Assembly: GCF_964275005.1 (NCBI RefSeq)
Contig: NC_092701.1
Coordinates: forward strand, 8,135,955-8,199,954
Direction of reading: 5' to 3'
Source: Diadema setosum
Lineage: Eukaryota > Echinodermata > Echinoidea > Diadematoida > Diadematidae
DNA length: 64,000 nucleotides
Shown: positions 1-12,573 of the stretch, in pieces
Position numbering within the stretch: position 1 is the first letter of the stretch
How the letters are laid out: every line of letters starts with the position of its first letter
The notes under the pieces: model-generated
Database searches by the model: none
What the model saw: only the letters and a program-made list of their open reading frames with translations
What the model was told of the DNA's origin: nothing
Translations under genes and position numbers: made by a program

Positions 1-427
1 GGTATAGTCTTGAAAGTCTTGTATCTCGTAAGCTGCGAGTGTATTTTGCGTGTGTGCGTGTCTCTGTGGGTGTCACAAAAGGGATGATAGAAAAGTTTGA
101 AGAATAAAATTTGCCAAGTAAATGCAGGGAGCTTTATGCAATGTTATATTTGAAATCAAATAAGACCTGTCTTTCTCTTCATTTACTTACATCACTCTTT
201 TTTTCTTAATAATGGCTTCGTCTCCTTTTTTTTTCGGTCTTCTTTCGCAAGCAATAAGCTGAAGAAATGTGACATTAGCTCAGCATAAGAGGAGCTTCAT
301 ATTCTCTGTTTCCACACCAAAATCAATGATTTCTTTCAAGCGCTAAGTGCTTTTGAAAGCTCAAGGATCTGCTGAGATGTGTCTTGATGTCCACTTTACG
401 TCGATTTCCACCTGAAAACAACCTATA

Positions 428-472
<45 letters not shown>

Positions 473-1240
473 ACATGCGAATATGTATATCTACATAGTA
501 TATATCGATTTGTCAACTTGACAATTATTGCTTGATATATCTCTCAGACATCCCCTCTTCAGCATTTTCTTTTCTCTCCATGTTTGTCTTGAAATTCACA
601 GCTTCCTAGAATAAAGGCTTTTAGTATCAATATTACCATCTATCTTCTTATTCCTTTACACTTTACACCAAAAGGCCTTTGCTTTCTACTGTTAAGTGAA
701 CATAATGGAAACGTCTGTCAGTTTATGTTGTTCAGAATTGATGGTCGTCTCTAACACATGGAGATGGTAACGGCATGAAACTTGAAAAGTGACATTAGCA
801 ATGGGTTTTCTTTTTATCATTGTCGGTAATCTTATCGTTTGTCCAATAAGCAATAATGTGTATGTGTGTGTGTGTGTGTGGGTAGGGGGGGGGGGGCTAC
901 AGTTGCTAGCACTCCCTCCCCGATCCTCGGATTATGAAAAAGAAAAAGAAAAAATGATCCTATTAATGAAGCCTTATTTATTAAGGTGTGGTGATTAAAT
1001 GCAAAATAAATGTAAATTCTCAAAACAAACTTGAGGCGGCGATGAAGGTGTTCTTAGCAAAGAATAAACGTCTCTCATGGTTCAGCACTTTTTTTCCAGG
1101 TTAAACTATACCCCTTCTATATGGAGACTTGGAGGCTCGAATTCAGAAATTTATTGTCAGTAGAAAGCCTAAGATGGCACTTGCAAGACTTTCAAAATCT
1201 TGTTTATAGTAAAACAAGTGTTTAAATCCTCACAGGTGTT
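1..1240. other. Non-coding DNA with simple repeats
   Basis: No supportable gene was seen. The stretch is AT-rich and holds a (TA)n tract near 424-469 and a short (GT)n plus G-run tract near 856-896. Short ORFs here are low-complexity translations of these repeats. Confidence 0.6.
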
Positions 1241-1443
1241 TATATTTTATCATCGAAGTTTGTAATTGTATATAATTCACAGCTGAAATATTTCTCTGAA
1301 TGTTTGTATTTTCTTCTTATGTAACCACGTAGATGCCTGTTTTTTGTGTTTTTGTATTTATCATCGACAGTGATCGAAGTTTATAATTGTATATAATTCA
1401 CAGCTGATATATTTCTCTGAATGTTTGTATTTTCTTCCTATGT
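1241..1443. repeat. Two-copy tandem duplication, ~125 bp period
   Basis: A segment that includes ATTGTATATAATTCACAGCT and TTTCTCTGAATGTTTGTATT occurs twice in direct orientation, starting near 1255 and again near 1376, with few differences. It lies just upstream of a LINE 3' end and is probably part of that element's 3' untranslated region, duplicated locally. Confidence 0.6.
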
Positions 1444-1616
1444 ACTATATTGTTTGTTTATATTTCTCATGTAAGGGACCACTCTGTAAAACAGCGCTGT
1501 CGCGATAACAGTGCCGAGTAGGGTCATCCCTCCGTTGAAGGACCATTTTATGTAATATATCTTTGTTTGTATATCTTTTAATGACCGAAAATAAATACAA
1601 TACAATACAATACAGT
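1444..1616 (+). mobile_element. LINE 3' end with (AATAC)n tail
   Basis: The segment ends in an AATAAA-like signal followed directly by four ATACA-type 5-bp units (about 1591-1613). CR1/Jockey-type non-LTR elements often end in a short microsatellite rather than plain poly(A). No reverse-transcriptase sequence is left, so this is a heavily 5'-truncated copy. Family is inferred from the tail only. Confidence 0.45.
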
Positions 1617-3570
1617 GCGTTTTAAATTCTTGTTTCAAAACAGTGTTTGCAATCACGACTATTCCGAAAACAGCCTCTGGCTCTCTGCTGATAGAGGGCT
1701 TTCTAACTTTGTAACAAAGTGAAGTAAACAGTCTATTGACGTACCTTACACATGCGAGTGTCACTGTGTGATCAGATGTCTGCAGGCGTATATCACGTGA
1801 TGTTTCACGCTCATTTACACAATTGAAGTTTCATAATCCATGGACTAGAATTCACATCATGTCTAGCGTAGAGATAAGTATGTTCTCCCTAGTAGTTCCA
1901 TTAGGACAAACTGAAAATTCTGGAGACGATAAATTAAAAAATCTCACTGGTATATTCTTCACGAGAAAATATTGACATAATTATGCGAACATATATCACT
2001 TGAATATTGGATCATATAAATCATATTTCACTGATAAGAACATATGTACATGAAAACAAAACAAAATATATCGTGATTATACTCGCAATGCACACTCGTC
2101 ACACACACATGCACACACACGCACACACACAGTCCCATGTGGAGTAAAAAAAAACAAACGAATTATATTAAATCGTCAAGACATCGTTTTTTACCTTGAA
2201 GTAATGTATATAGGCCTATTTTACAGGATACAGCTATCTCCTGATTTCCCCAATTTTTAAACATGACAACGAGATGTTCGTATAATTGTCACTCTTTTGA
2301 AAAGGGCAATTTTAACTCCAGGATGAACTTGTGCATCCAAAATTTTGACTACTAATAAGGTCCCCATATAACCATAAGTAAGCATTTAAGTCTTAACATC
2401 TAATGTTTTTTTTTCCGCAGAATTAGACTAAACTTTGCTTAACATACACCTTTTCCTGAAATTCCAACAACATAAAAGTTAAACTCAACTCTTTATCATT
2501 GAAGATTGAAAAAAAAAAATCCACAGAGATTCCCTGGAATTTCCAGTTATCTCATTTTCTGTTTAGGTATGTCAATATCCTGGTAAAGCATCAATATACA
2601 ATACCTCAATTTGATACTGTATGTGCTTGTATGCATAGTATGCCTGTGCGTGTGTTTGTGTTGTGTTGTGTGTGTGCGTGTGGGTGCGTGTGTGTGTGTA
2701 ATTGTCCACATTATGACCAACTTTTGCGTACTCATAGCAAGTATAGCTTTCGAACAATGCCAACAAACTGTAGCATATTATTCAACTCTTATTTAAACTA
2801 TGGCATCTTGAACATCTAGGCCCTACCTGCCTCAAAATCCATAACAAAAAGAACATAATTATCAACAAACATTTATTATATATATATATATATTTATTAT
2901 ATATCTATTATGTACACATAGCAGTGCAGTGATTGACGTATGTATTCTATCTACAACCCAACACGAACATTATTTTAGGACCTGAAATAATCTTGCTAGA
3001 TGCGATTTACTTGGCCTTTGAATCTAGTTCAAATCTCATCAATAAGTGCATTGACAATAGCCCTAAATGACTACCATGCACTGTCCGTAATCAGTCTCTG
3101 CTTGATCATCTGCGTCTGATGATACTGCATATCAGAAAACAATTCATTCAAAATGACATGTATGAAGAAGGCATAATATTAAAACCTTCCTGAAGTGAGG
3201 GTTGATTACAGCTTTGCGGACACTCTAACGTATCTGCTTAGATATTCAACTTATTTCTCTATACCTAAACTCTGATTCCAACTCTATCTCTAAATTTCAT
3301 CAAAATCAATTTACAAACTTACCAAAGAAAACACTTCAACCATAAACACTGTCTTATCTATTCAGGAAACGAATATATACAACAAACACATATATACATA
3401 AAGTTACAAAGAGTATAGGTATTTTATATAAAACGAAATGTCATTTACCTTTATCTAACCTTCTTACTTTTTACAATTCTCGGGTATTATTTTAGGTATT
3501 TTATATCAACTTGCATGGGGGGAACTGTAATCAATCAAATATGAATTTATTACTGAAACTACACGAGAAA
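1617..3570. other. Non-coding DNA
   Basis: No gene was recognised. It holds (CA)n runs near 2100-2130, a GT-rich tract near 2647-2700 and a short TA tract near 2877-2891. ORFs overlapping these tracts are low-complexity. Confidence 0.55.
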
Positions 3571-4915
3571 GTATTAATTCAATGACATCAAAAAACTCTG
3601 AATACAATTATTTTAAAGTGTTTTTTTCCACCAGCCGAAGATATAGTCTATACTATTCGCAATCATTGTGGCATCACAGAATAATTCAATGACATCAAAA
3701 AAACTCTGTATACAAATCTTTTTAGAGAGTGTTTCCCACCAACCGAAGATAGTCTACACCATTCGCAGTTATTGTGTCATCACAAGGTCATTAAATGACG
3801 TGCAATCAAAAACTCTTTATACAAATGCAATTAGTTTTCTCCATCAACCTAGCATAATTATGATACTACCCTATTCGCAATCATTGTGTCTTCACAGGGT
3901 CATAAAATAACGTGCAATCAAAACTCTGTATACGAATACATTTAGATTGCTTCACATCAGCCTAGCATAGACGACACTTTTCGCAATCATTGTGGCATCA
4001 CAGGCTAATTCAATGACATCAAAAAAAAAAAAAACAACTCTGTATACAAATCTTTTTAGAGTGTTTTCCACCAGCCGAATATATAGTCTACACTATTCGC
4101 AATCATTGTGGCATCACAGAATAATTCAATGACATCAAAAAAAAAACTCTGTATACAAATCTATTTAGAGAGTGTTTTCCACCAACCGAAGATAGTCTAC
4201 ACCATTCGCAGTTATTGTGTCATCACAAGGTCATTAAATGACGTGCAATCAAAAACTCTTTATACAAATGCAATTAGTTTTCTCCATCAACCTAGCATAA
4301 TTATGATACTACCCTATTCGCAATCATTGTGTCTTCACAGGGTCATATAATAACGTGCAATCAAAACTCTGTATACGAATACATTTAGATTGTTTCACAT
4401 CAGCCTAGCATAGACGACACTTTTCGCAATCATTGTGGCATCACAGGCTAATTCAATGACATCAAAAAAAAAAAAAAAACAACTCTGTATACAAATCTTT
4501 TTAGAGTGTTTTCCAGCACCCGAAGATATAGTCTACACTGTTCGCAATCATTATGGCATCACAGGGTCATTGAATGACATGCAATCAAAAACTCTGTATG
4601 CAAATACATTTATAGTGTTCTCCATCAGCCTATAGCATAATTTGCAATCATTGATGTATCACAAGCTCATTTAATTACATGCAATCAAAAACTCTGTATA
4701 CAAATACATTTGGAGTGTTTTCCTTCAGCCTAGCATATAGTCTACACTGTTCACATTCATTTTGGCATCACAGGCTCATGTAATGATATGCAATCAAAAA
4801 GCCTGTAAACAAATGGATCTAGAGTTTTCTCCATCAGCGTAATAAAGTCTTCGCAATCGTTGTCGCATCACAAGCTCATTCAGCGACATGCAATCAAAAC
4901 TTTGTCACGAAATTC
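3571..4915. repeat. Minisatellite, ~108-bp monomer with ~440-bp higher-order unit
   Basis: About twelve head-to-tail monomers share the core CAATCATTGTGGCATCACA, followed by an AATTCAATGACAT-like box, a poly(A) run, an ACTCTGTATACAAAT box and CACCAGCCGAAGATA. Monomers beginning near 3658, 3765, 3876 and 3982 recur almost unchanged near 4098, 4205, 4316 and 4424, giving a four-monomer period of about 440 bp. Monomers at both edges are more diverged. The repeated peptide-like ORFs are products of the repeat, not genes. Confidence 0.85.
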
Positions 4916-6860
4916 ATGAAAATCTTTTGAACAAAGAATCAAATAACCTCTCTCTACATTTTCTAAATGATGCAACTTCTTGTATAACAGGCTCATCACC
5001 TAATTGACACCCCCCCCCCCCACAAACACACACTGCATAATATTTTAGTCATTGCAGTGTCCACGGTAATCAGCACTGATTTATAAACAATCGATTATAT
5101 AGGACATTCTGTATGCCTTTGTAATTCTTGTAGCAATAGAGATTGAGAGATTAAGAGATCTTCTAGTCTGATGATAGCTTGCTTTACGTTTTGAAGGTAG
5201 GTATGGCTTTTATAATATGTGATTACCGGAGAATGTGACGTCCTAAAAATTCTATGTTCGTCGTCTTCACCAAACATATTTATCATGTCGGGAGCATCTA
5301 TACTTCCATTCTAACAGAGGTACTTGCTAATATTTACTGATTCTAATAACGCTGTCAGAATATTGTTCGGGTAACGGACCAAATGAGTTGCCATGTGTTT
5401 TTGCGTGCCTCACAGAATACCTATTATTTCCGTGATTAATATGATCCTCAAATACGCCAATATGTAACCCTCCTTGAAAGATCCTTGGTAACACATAAAT
5501 TGAATGAATTTGCAGGATCTATTTCACAATCTGAGATTTCTTCGTTAAACATTTTGAACTACCAAGCGATGCTCGAGTTTGAGTTTAAGTTTATATGTAA
5601 AGATAAACACAACATTGTGGTAATACAAACTGCTAAACATGCACAAAAAGACAATTTCCATGTAACGCTCACAGCAAAAATGTACGCTTAAAGTCGCACT
5701 TTACGGCCCGTTGCGAATATTAAACACGCAAAAAAAAAAAGAGCGAGACAAATATGAAGCAATTCTATAAGCTACGAAAGCCAAAGTTTGTTGGAATTCT
5801 AGGTTTTTAGGTTGCGGAAGTGTGAAAGTTATTAGCATCGCTATTCACAAGCAAAAATGAAACAAAGCAAAGTAAAACCCTGAACAAAAGGTATATTCAT
5901 GTAAGAAAGAAAAAAAAACCCGGATGATTTCTGTTTTGTGGCACAGCCGTAACGTAGCAGAGATATCATTCTGTTTGGCTTTGTATTATAAAGATCGCGA
6001 AAACTGGCCTCCTATAAAATATGACCGAAATAAGGAAACTTAGAGCCGATTCACCAACTTATCCAAATGTTATAGTTAATCAAAAGCTGTTCCTGACAAA
6101 AAAGGGCAAAAGCCAGTTCGATGATTACCCGCCATAGCAGTAGCCATTGATACGAGCAAACCGTATTAAAATATTCAATTAGTAGGCTATAACTCATTAG
6201 GAAAATTGAAATTGGATTTGCACGTCGACAGGTTCTCAGGGAAGAAATATTCATATTATATGCACAAGTGCAGTGGTGCAACATGCACTGCCCCACCCTG
6301 GCAAAAGGAAGCAAGTCACAAATGTGATATTTCAAGTCACGCTTTCGATGGTACTAACAACAATATAGTACTCGTTGTATGGCTTCTTAATAATGTATTA
6401 TCTATATAATAAGAAAATGATCAATATTTCCACTCAAAATGTTGCCAGTACAGTGCATTATTGTGTAGCAATAAAGCTGAACTGAACAATAAAAGCATAA
6501 GTGACTCGGAATTGAACGATTTGTCGCCCTTCGAGTTAACTCGCTATTGAAGTTATCACACTTTATCATAAACAAAGATAATTGCATATAGTACACAATG
6601 TATACACCATAAAGAATGGCACCAAACAAAATAGAATCAACCTAACAAAACGATAGAAATTTCGTTTGAATTTAATTTAATATAAGAATGTGGACTTTAC
6701 AAAACTACGATCGCATAGGTAAACGTAAGAGGTGGCAATACAACTTACGAGTCTTCCACTGAAATGCACATAAGTTTTCGAAAGAGGAACGCAGAGTTGT
6801 CCTGAACCAGCGATGAAAATCTTTGACGGAAAGGCGTTTTTTATCACGATATCGGCATAG
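4916..6860. other. Non-coding DNA
   Basis: No gene, RNA or recognisable element was seen. A C-run lies near 5010-5022 and poly(A) runs near 5730-5742 and 5908-5918. Confidence 0.5.
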
Positions 6861-6868
6861 ATCTATGG

Positions 6869-7256
6869 GGGTGATGTTCGTTGTTGCGAAGGTTCGTAAG
6901 TCGGAAAATGAATTCAGGTTCGTTGTTCTGAAGGTTCGTTAAACCCAAACACTCAATATCCCTATAGCTTAATGTTCGTTTATCCATACCTTTGTGGCAT
7001 TATTCCGAAGGTTCGTTGTTCCGAAAATGAAATTAGGTTGGTTGTTCCCAACGTTCGTTAACCCAAAATGCAATAAGGTTTGTTAATATGAAAATGAAAA
7101 GAATGTGCCCACAAAACCTTCGGAATTACGAACCTTATCTCATTTTTGGACTAAAAAGCTTCAGAACAGCGAACGTTCGGGGGAAAAAAGAACCTTCTTT
7201 CATTTCGGATTGACGAAGCTCGAATTAATGAATCTTCGAAACAAAGAACTGCAACC
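6869..7256. mobile_element. Fold-back MITE with TTCGTT...CCGAAGG sub-repeats (older copy)
   Basis: The left side carries repeated blocks of the form GTTCGTTGTTCTGAAGGTTC, and the right side carries their inverse (CTTCGGAATTACGAAC and variants). The ends read GGGTGATGTTCG and the inverse of GGTTGCAGTTC. A decayed direct repeat flanks it: ATCTATGG at 6861 and ATCTGTGG at 7257. The same structure with a perfect 9-bp TSD is found at 59715-59995. A fragment also lies near 38420-38465. Mutator-like (MULE) affinity is inferred from the 9-bp duplication. Confidence 0.65.
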
Positions 7257-7322
7257 ATCTGTGGAAAAGGTGACATGCGCCTGGCATTCTAAACGCGAGT
7301 CGAGCGTAAAAGAGGAGACTAG

Positions 7323-8423
7323 CTATTTCGGGCCGAGTAACAGTTTTTTGCAATTATCTCTGAAACGTCTATTAACAGCTATGTAAACGAAAAGATTAGT
7401 GATGTGGCTGACATACTTTACTTGATAGAAAAAGTAGAGCAGCGTGCCTGAAATGATACTGGCGATGTGGCCGATCTGCACGTGAGAGAGCTGATCGAGA
7501 ATTATGCTAGGCAGCCAGAGGAGAAAGAATACGGCCGTGATGATTATCAGCATCTGTGTAGTCTTGTGATCCGATTTACGACCCTTCCTGGCCCCAGTCT
7601 GTGCTTGGTCAACGATCTGCCGACTAGGCGGTGGTCCTCTTCCAGACGGTTGTGAAAGGATAGGGTCGACGTTGGCGGATTGAATATCCAATACAACTGA
7701 CGAGAAATCATCCGATGGCGGGTTTGAGGAGGTAGAAGCTATTTTGACGCTCTTGCTTACAGTGTAAACACCTCCTATCGCTTCCGGTTTGCTTTTAGGC
7801 CCAGAAACTGGTTGATCGGACAAGACTTTACGACGGATTTTTTGGTGACGGCGGATGTTTTTCAAAATCAAGACATAGAGAGCCGTGACAGGTAAGGCGG
7901 AGGCACAGAAGAGAACCGCCTGTGACCGCGAGTAGACACTCCGCACCCATGCAATGTTTCCGTAGATGTTGCAAATATACCCGCTCCCTGCTTTCTGCGA
8001 TGTCGTGATGAAAAAGAACGGTACATGTACAGCAAAGGCGAGAATGGTGCACGTGAGAGACAGCCAGGCGGCAGCCCACCGTCCGACGCGTTTTCCGAAT
8101 GGATGACACACGGCCTGGTAGCGATATGCAGCAATAGAGGTCGTTAAAAAAAGACCTGCGAATAGAGCCGATCTGGAACCTATGATTTCGAGGAAGCAAG
8201 CCCATGGATGCTCGTCATGGAAAAAGACGGCGGCGATTTTCATACCGCTGATCACACTCCCGACGAGGTCGACTACGGCAAGGGCGATGAAGGCGACGTC
8301 AGTGGCATTGCTGATTGACTGCCTGGTAAAGACAGCTATGATGATTATATTACCAGGAATTCCGAAACCGATAGAAAGAGCTCCAACTGTCAATCGTAAG
8401 ATCGCGAAACCGCTTAAAAACAT
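7323..8423 (-). CDS. Orphan class A (rhodopsin-like) GPCR, intronless, copy 1
   Basis: The 366-residue protein shows seven hydrophobic segments (about 8-33, 40-65, 78-102, 117-141, 165-190, 291-313, 325-349). Class A landmarks are N25 in the GN of TM1, D52 in LAVVDL of TM2, and C76 with C151 as the likely extracellular disulfide. Three motifs are atypical: the DRY position reads AYR (99-101), CWxP reads LWLP (302-305), and NPxxY reads NLFVY (343-347). The third intracellular loop is long (~100 residues) and rich in S, P and basic residues. The start is supported by the plus-strand paralogue at 32368, because upstream DNA is similar between them but no shared reading frame extends further. It probably sits in the plasma membrane and couples to G proteins. 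The ligand is unknown. Confidence 0.85.
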   Translation of the reverse strand: MFLSGFAILRLTVGALSIGFGIPGNIIIIAVFTRQSISNATDVAFIALAVVDLVGSVISGMKIAAVFFHDEHPWACFLEIIGSRSALFAGLFLTTSIAAYRYQAVCHPFGKRVGRWAAAWLSLTCTILAFAVHVPFFFITTSQKAGSGYICNIYGNIAWVRSVYSRSQAVLFCASALPVTALYVLILKNIRRHQKIRRKVLSDQPVSGPKSKPEAIGGVYTVSKSVKIASTSSNPPSDDFSSVVLDIQSANVDPILSQPSGRGPPPSRQIVDQAQTGARKGRKSDHKTTQMLIIITAVFFLLWLPSIILDQLSHVQIGHIASIISGTLLYFFYQVKYVSHITNLFVYIAVNRRFRDNCKKLLLGPK

Positions 8424-9936
8424 GGCAGCAAATTATCGATGGACACTGGCACTTCTGGAGAGAAAAGAAACTTGCCAGAATATACGCGATTACTCGATAA
8501 TGAAACTAGTTGTCAGGCTAGGTGTTACCAACCTTAATGTATCAAGTAAGGAAATGACGTTTGGGGTAGGTGGTTCGTGGGAGAGCAGTTGTCATATATT
8601 CCTGAGAATGTTGATAAATTTGTCGGTATGAGCTCGTTGCTCCTACATCAACTCGAATCAAAGCGTAAGATCAATAGACCAGTTCGTAATTCCACTTTGC
8701 GCATGAGCAGATAAAGGTCATTTTTACCAACTGGCATTTTGGTTTGTAAATTCAGATAAGCATCTGTGATGCGATGATTATTTATGTGATCCTTATCTAA
8801 ATGGTGCTTGCCAGCACATCCACCTGACAGCAAGAATGGTATTTCGCAATATAAAAAGAAATAGGCTGTTATTGCATTCAATACAAAACAATGAAATGGA
8901 TGCCTGCTGCTAAATTGTCAACTGATAGAGTATTCTGATCACCTGATCTAAACGCAAGTTCATTCTTTGTTTGAACATGAATTCCATAAATTGTTACGTC
9001 GGGCAAGCTTCTGCATTATACCGCTTTGAAAACGAGTGAAGTGCCTAATCAACTGAGAAAAAAGAAAGGTCATATGTGCCAATATGTACATGCGCTAATT
9101 ACGAACTGGCTTATTAGGACAATGGCTTAAAAAAACATTCAGCATCGATATCTCACTCGATGCAATATGCCGTTGAAAGTTGTTGATCATAACTGACAGT
9201 CTAAACTAATCTTATCCTTATCCTTGGTAGAGCAGGCTCACCACCGAAATTGTCATGGTATATTCCTTTGAATCGCAAAAGCGAGGCTAACTCATTTTCT
9301 GCCTCTCCATTTTACAGGCATTCAAAGCAATGCGCTTGCGCGAAGCTGAAACCCAGCTCAATGCATATGTAAATGTAGACGATGCGTTGTAAATTGCGTC
9401 GTAGATCATTTATTCAAGATCAAAAATGCCAATAAACGTTGACATGTACATGTACCAAGGATAATTACCACAACTCCGACTACGACTGCCAGACAAGATT
9501 TTGTGAGCATTTATATACCTTAACGATTCTTGCTTTGGAGTGCGTGTGGTAGACGACACATTGGAGTAACGTTAGGAAAAAAAAAAAAAAAGAATGGCCG
9601 CCACACCTGAAATCTTTACTTTGTATCAAATGTCGAGGGTTCATCTCTATTAGACCAATAACCATTAACATCATGAGTTTTCTTTTTTTTTTTCTTTCCT
9701 CGAGAGTGAATTGCTCGAGGTACTAGCGGATGTCACTCAGTCTTATTACTATGATCCTTCACGACTCATGCGCGCGCATGCGCACTAGTGCTTTCTTGAT
9801 GGCTCGCAGATGAATATGGTGATCAATGATTAGCTGGCTTCTAATAATTGGAGGTTGTGGAGTCCTGACAAATTTTCCTCTTTTTTATGATGATATGCCC
9901 CCTTCTCCCGAAGGAAAAAAAAAAGGAAGAAATGAT

Positions 9937-9971
<35 letters not shown>

Positions 9972-12034
9972 TGACGATCCCTTGATGCAACTAGGAGCAA
10001 TATTCGCTGAGTGCAGCGATGTGATGTCAGTGTATTTATTTTGGAATATGTGTCAGTGCGTGTGTATTCGTATTGAAACATGAAAGTGAAGATGGACAGG
10101 GAGGTGGGAGAGAGACTCCTTGCTACCCAGCTTGTGTTTGTGTCTTATATTAAAATAGTGGAAATAAAGATCTATTCCTTATTAGGGTAAACACAAAATT
10201 GTTACCTTTAATTTCCTGTATTTTTCTTTGCATTTTTGAGGGTCTTACTATACTGCCATATATACGATACAAATATTGTATTTGTAAATTCTGTTATAGG
10301 CGTCAGCAATAAACACCTTTTTTATGCTATCCTAAAAAAAAAGAGTATAACATTAACACTTCAGTCAGCTACTCCAAATTCGAATGCATTCAAATTAAAT
10401 CTGATGATCTTCATTTTATTTTCATGATTGCATTGTCTCCACTCCACGTATGTGTCCTTCTAGACCATCTACCTTTAGTGTTTAATACTGGACAACAACT
10501 GAATCTGAAGAGGTTCCTCTGTTTTGCTGGAACCACAGATTTCAATTCATCTTTTAATGAAAAATTGAAGAAACTGCAATGAAATGAAGAAAGAGGAAGA
10601 CAAGCTACTTTAGCAATTAATTTTGACTGACGGGAAAACAGGCTCCGTTCGTGTGTAAATGATATAATGTTACACTTTTTAATCCTACTGTGGCCCTTAC
10701 TTTCCTTTCTTGTGTGTCAAGTTCGTTTATTGCCTTTTACAATTTCTCCACATAGTAATATAATCGTGGTTGATGTCTCATTTGAATTTTTTATTACATT
10801 ATGCGACGCACGGACCAGTTTGAACAAATTGATTCATATAACCAAAAAAAAGGGGGGGGGGGGGCTTCATGAGTGTCTGTAGCAGTATTGTGAGCATTAG
10901 AACACTGCTTTGTGTGTTTGTTATCAAGTTACCCCCTTTGATTAAAACGTTACTACAGAACTTGAAATCTAAAGGACAATTCCTGAAGAGTTGAAAATTA
11001 ATTGAAAAGAAAAATAGTAACATTCTATAAGACTACTGATTCATGATCAGAATCAAATAAGAAAAATACGGCAGATATCAATACATCAATAGCGAGGGAA
11101 TTGACGAGTTTTCACTAAACAGTTCTTGAAAAGTCCCTATGAATATTCGAATGCACGATTTGATAATGTCATCACCGCAAACTCTTTAAAACTTATATTT
11201 CTCTTTAAATGTAATTATTCCAAAGCCTCAAATCCTAATCCTAATTTTGATATATTTCCATAATTTTGTAAAAGTGTATTTATAGAGTAAACCATCATTA
11301 ATCTCTCCAAAAATTGTTCTTCAAGGCATAATCTTTCGTTAAAAAGATTATGAGGTCCTTTATCTAATATTAAACTTCGGTGGCAAATGCTGAATATGAA
11401 ACTGCAATTTCTACTTCTGTTTTGTTGGTTTTTTTTTTTTGGTTTTTTTTTTTTTTTTTGCTTTTTCTTAAGTGTTCTGCATCACCTTTCCTGTGATACC
11501 ACATCTGTAAACATAACAAGGGATATTCTTGAAGTCATGAGTAAAAATATAAAGGGTTTCGTTGTGTTTATTTCAACTTATCAAGAATGTACTGTAGTTT
11601 GCGATATAACTCTCCATAATCTTCTTCTGATATCTCACATCAGATTTGGTAGGCTCGTGCTTTAATTTGCAGTTAAAATCTTCCAATGAATTACTGCATG
11701 GATTTTCTGTAATGAGCTGGCTATTTCTACTAATGAATAAAGTCGTTTTATATGTTGAAGTATGCTACGATTTGAATTTGAAGAAAACTGAAAACATGAA
11801 ATGAAATGAATTTAGAATTCAGACACGTCAGCAATGTACTTGATGGAGGTAAGACGTCATTATGGTCTCTATTTGCCCCAAACATACACAAACGATCGTG
11901 AGCTTGTCTCAAAAAGTACAGTTTGCATATAATGTCGTAATATAATTGGTATACTGTAGAACTTCGCGGTTGTCGGAAACATACGCGAGACATTCTCCGA
12001 ACTGTGGGGATCTGTTTGCGGCTTCAAGAAGATT
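8424..12034. other. Non-coding DNA upstream of the GPCR and beyond
   Basis: The first ~220 bases resemble the DNA upstream of the second GPCR (near 32101-32367) and so probably hold its 5' untranslated region and promoter. The remainder shows no gene. It has a (GT)n tract at 9937-9968, a G-run near 10851-10862 and poly(T) near 11430-11460. From about 11870, weak similarity to segment B (about 51150 onward) begins. Confidence 0.5.
9937..9968. repeat. (GT)n microsatellite
   Basis: Near-perfect GT dinucleotide run, with one interruption at its right end. Confidence 0.9.
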
Positions 12035-12037
12035 TTA

Positions 12038-12570
12038 TGGCCCTTTTACACCTTTCCGGAAAGCATGCGGAGGGTCAATAACTGTCTTTCTGCTTGTTAG
12101 TTGAGAGTCGGCTGCGGCCAAGAAACTGACATTCTGTGGGACTTCTGTCATATCAAATTCCTTCAGAGGGATTCCTTCACCGAGTTGTCAGCCCTCACAC
12201 AACACCCACGACACGCAGGTCACACGGAATGCACGTAAATAGAACGTACAAAGCACGGCTTCAGCAGGTAAAGCGCATGCAAAAGTCGCCTAAATCCTTG
12301 TCGGCCTGCAAAAAAAAAAAAAAAAAAAAAAATCCTGCGTGCTGAAAAATCCCCAGACGCAACAAGCCCGCCTAGCTTGCCCGGAAAGGTGTGACAGGGT
12401 CTATACTTGGCTGCTGGTGAATAGGACTTGCGTGCATAACTCCGGGTAACTACGGGTGAGATACGTTCTCGGTATTGTCATGTGCGGGCCATCTGCGGGG
12501 ACCTCCGGACAGCAAAAATTGTTCTGCGCAAGTCGCACGCAAGGCTTACCCGGAAAGGTGTGACAGGGCC
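12038..12570. mobile_element. Harbinger-type MITE, TIR GGCCCTTTTACACCTTTCC
   Basis: The left end GGCCCTTTTACACCTTTCCG is mirrored at the right end by CCGGAAAGGTGTGACAGGGCC minus its last base. A second internal copy of the right end lies near 12379-12400. TTA flanks both sides (12035-12037 and 12571-12573), the target duplication expected for PIF/Harbinger. The related segment B reads AGAAGATTTTGCAACC at the equivalent place (near 51307), with no insertion. No coding capacity, so it needs a transposase from elsewhere. Confidence 0.65.
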
Positions 12571-12573
12571 TTA

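Noticed and set aside
3668-4635. Three similar MASQNNSMTSKK-type ORFs as a gene family
   Set aside because: They repeat in step with the minisatellite monomers and include its poly(A) runs; no sign of coding selection.
3571-4915. CRISPR-like array
   Set aside because: Units are contiguous ~108-bp tandem repeats without unique spacers, in a eukaryotic context.
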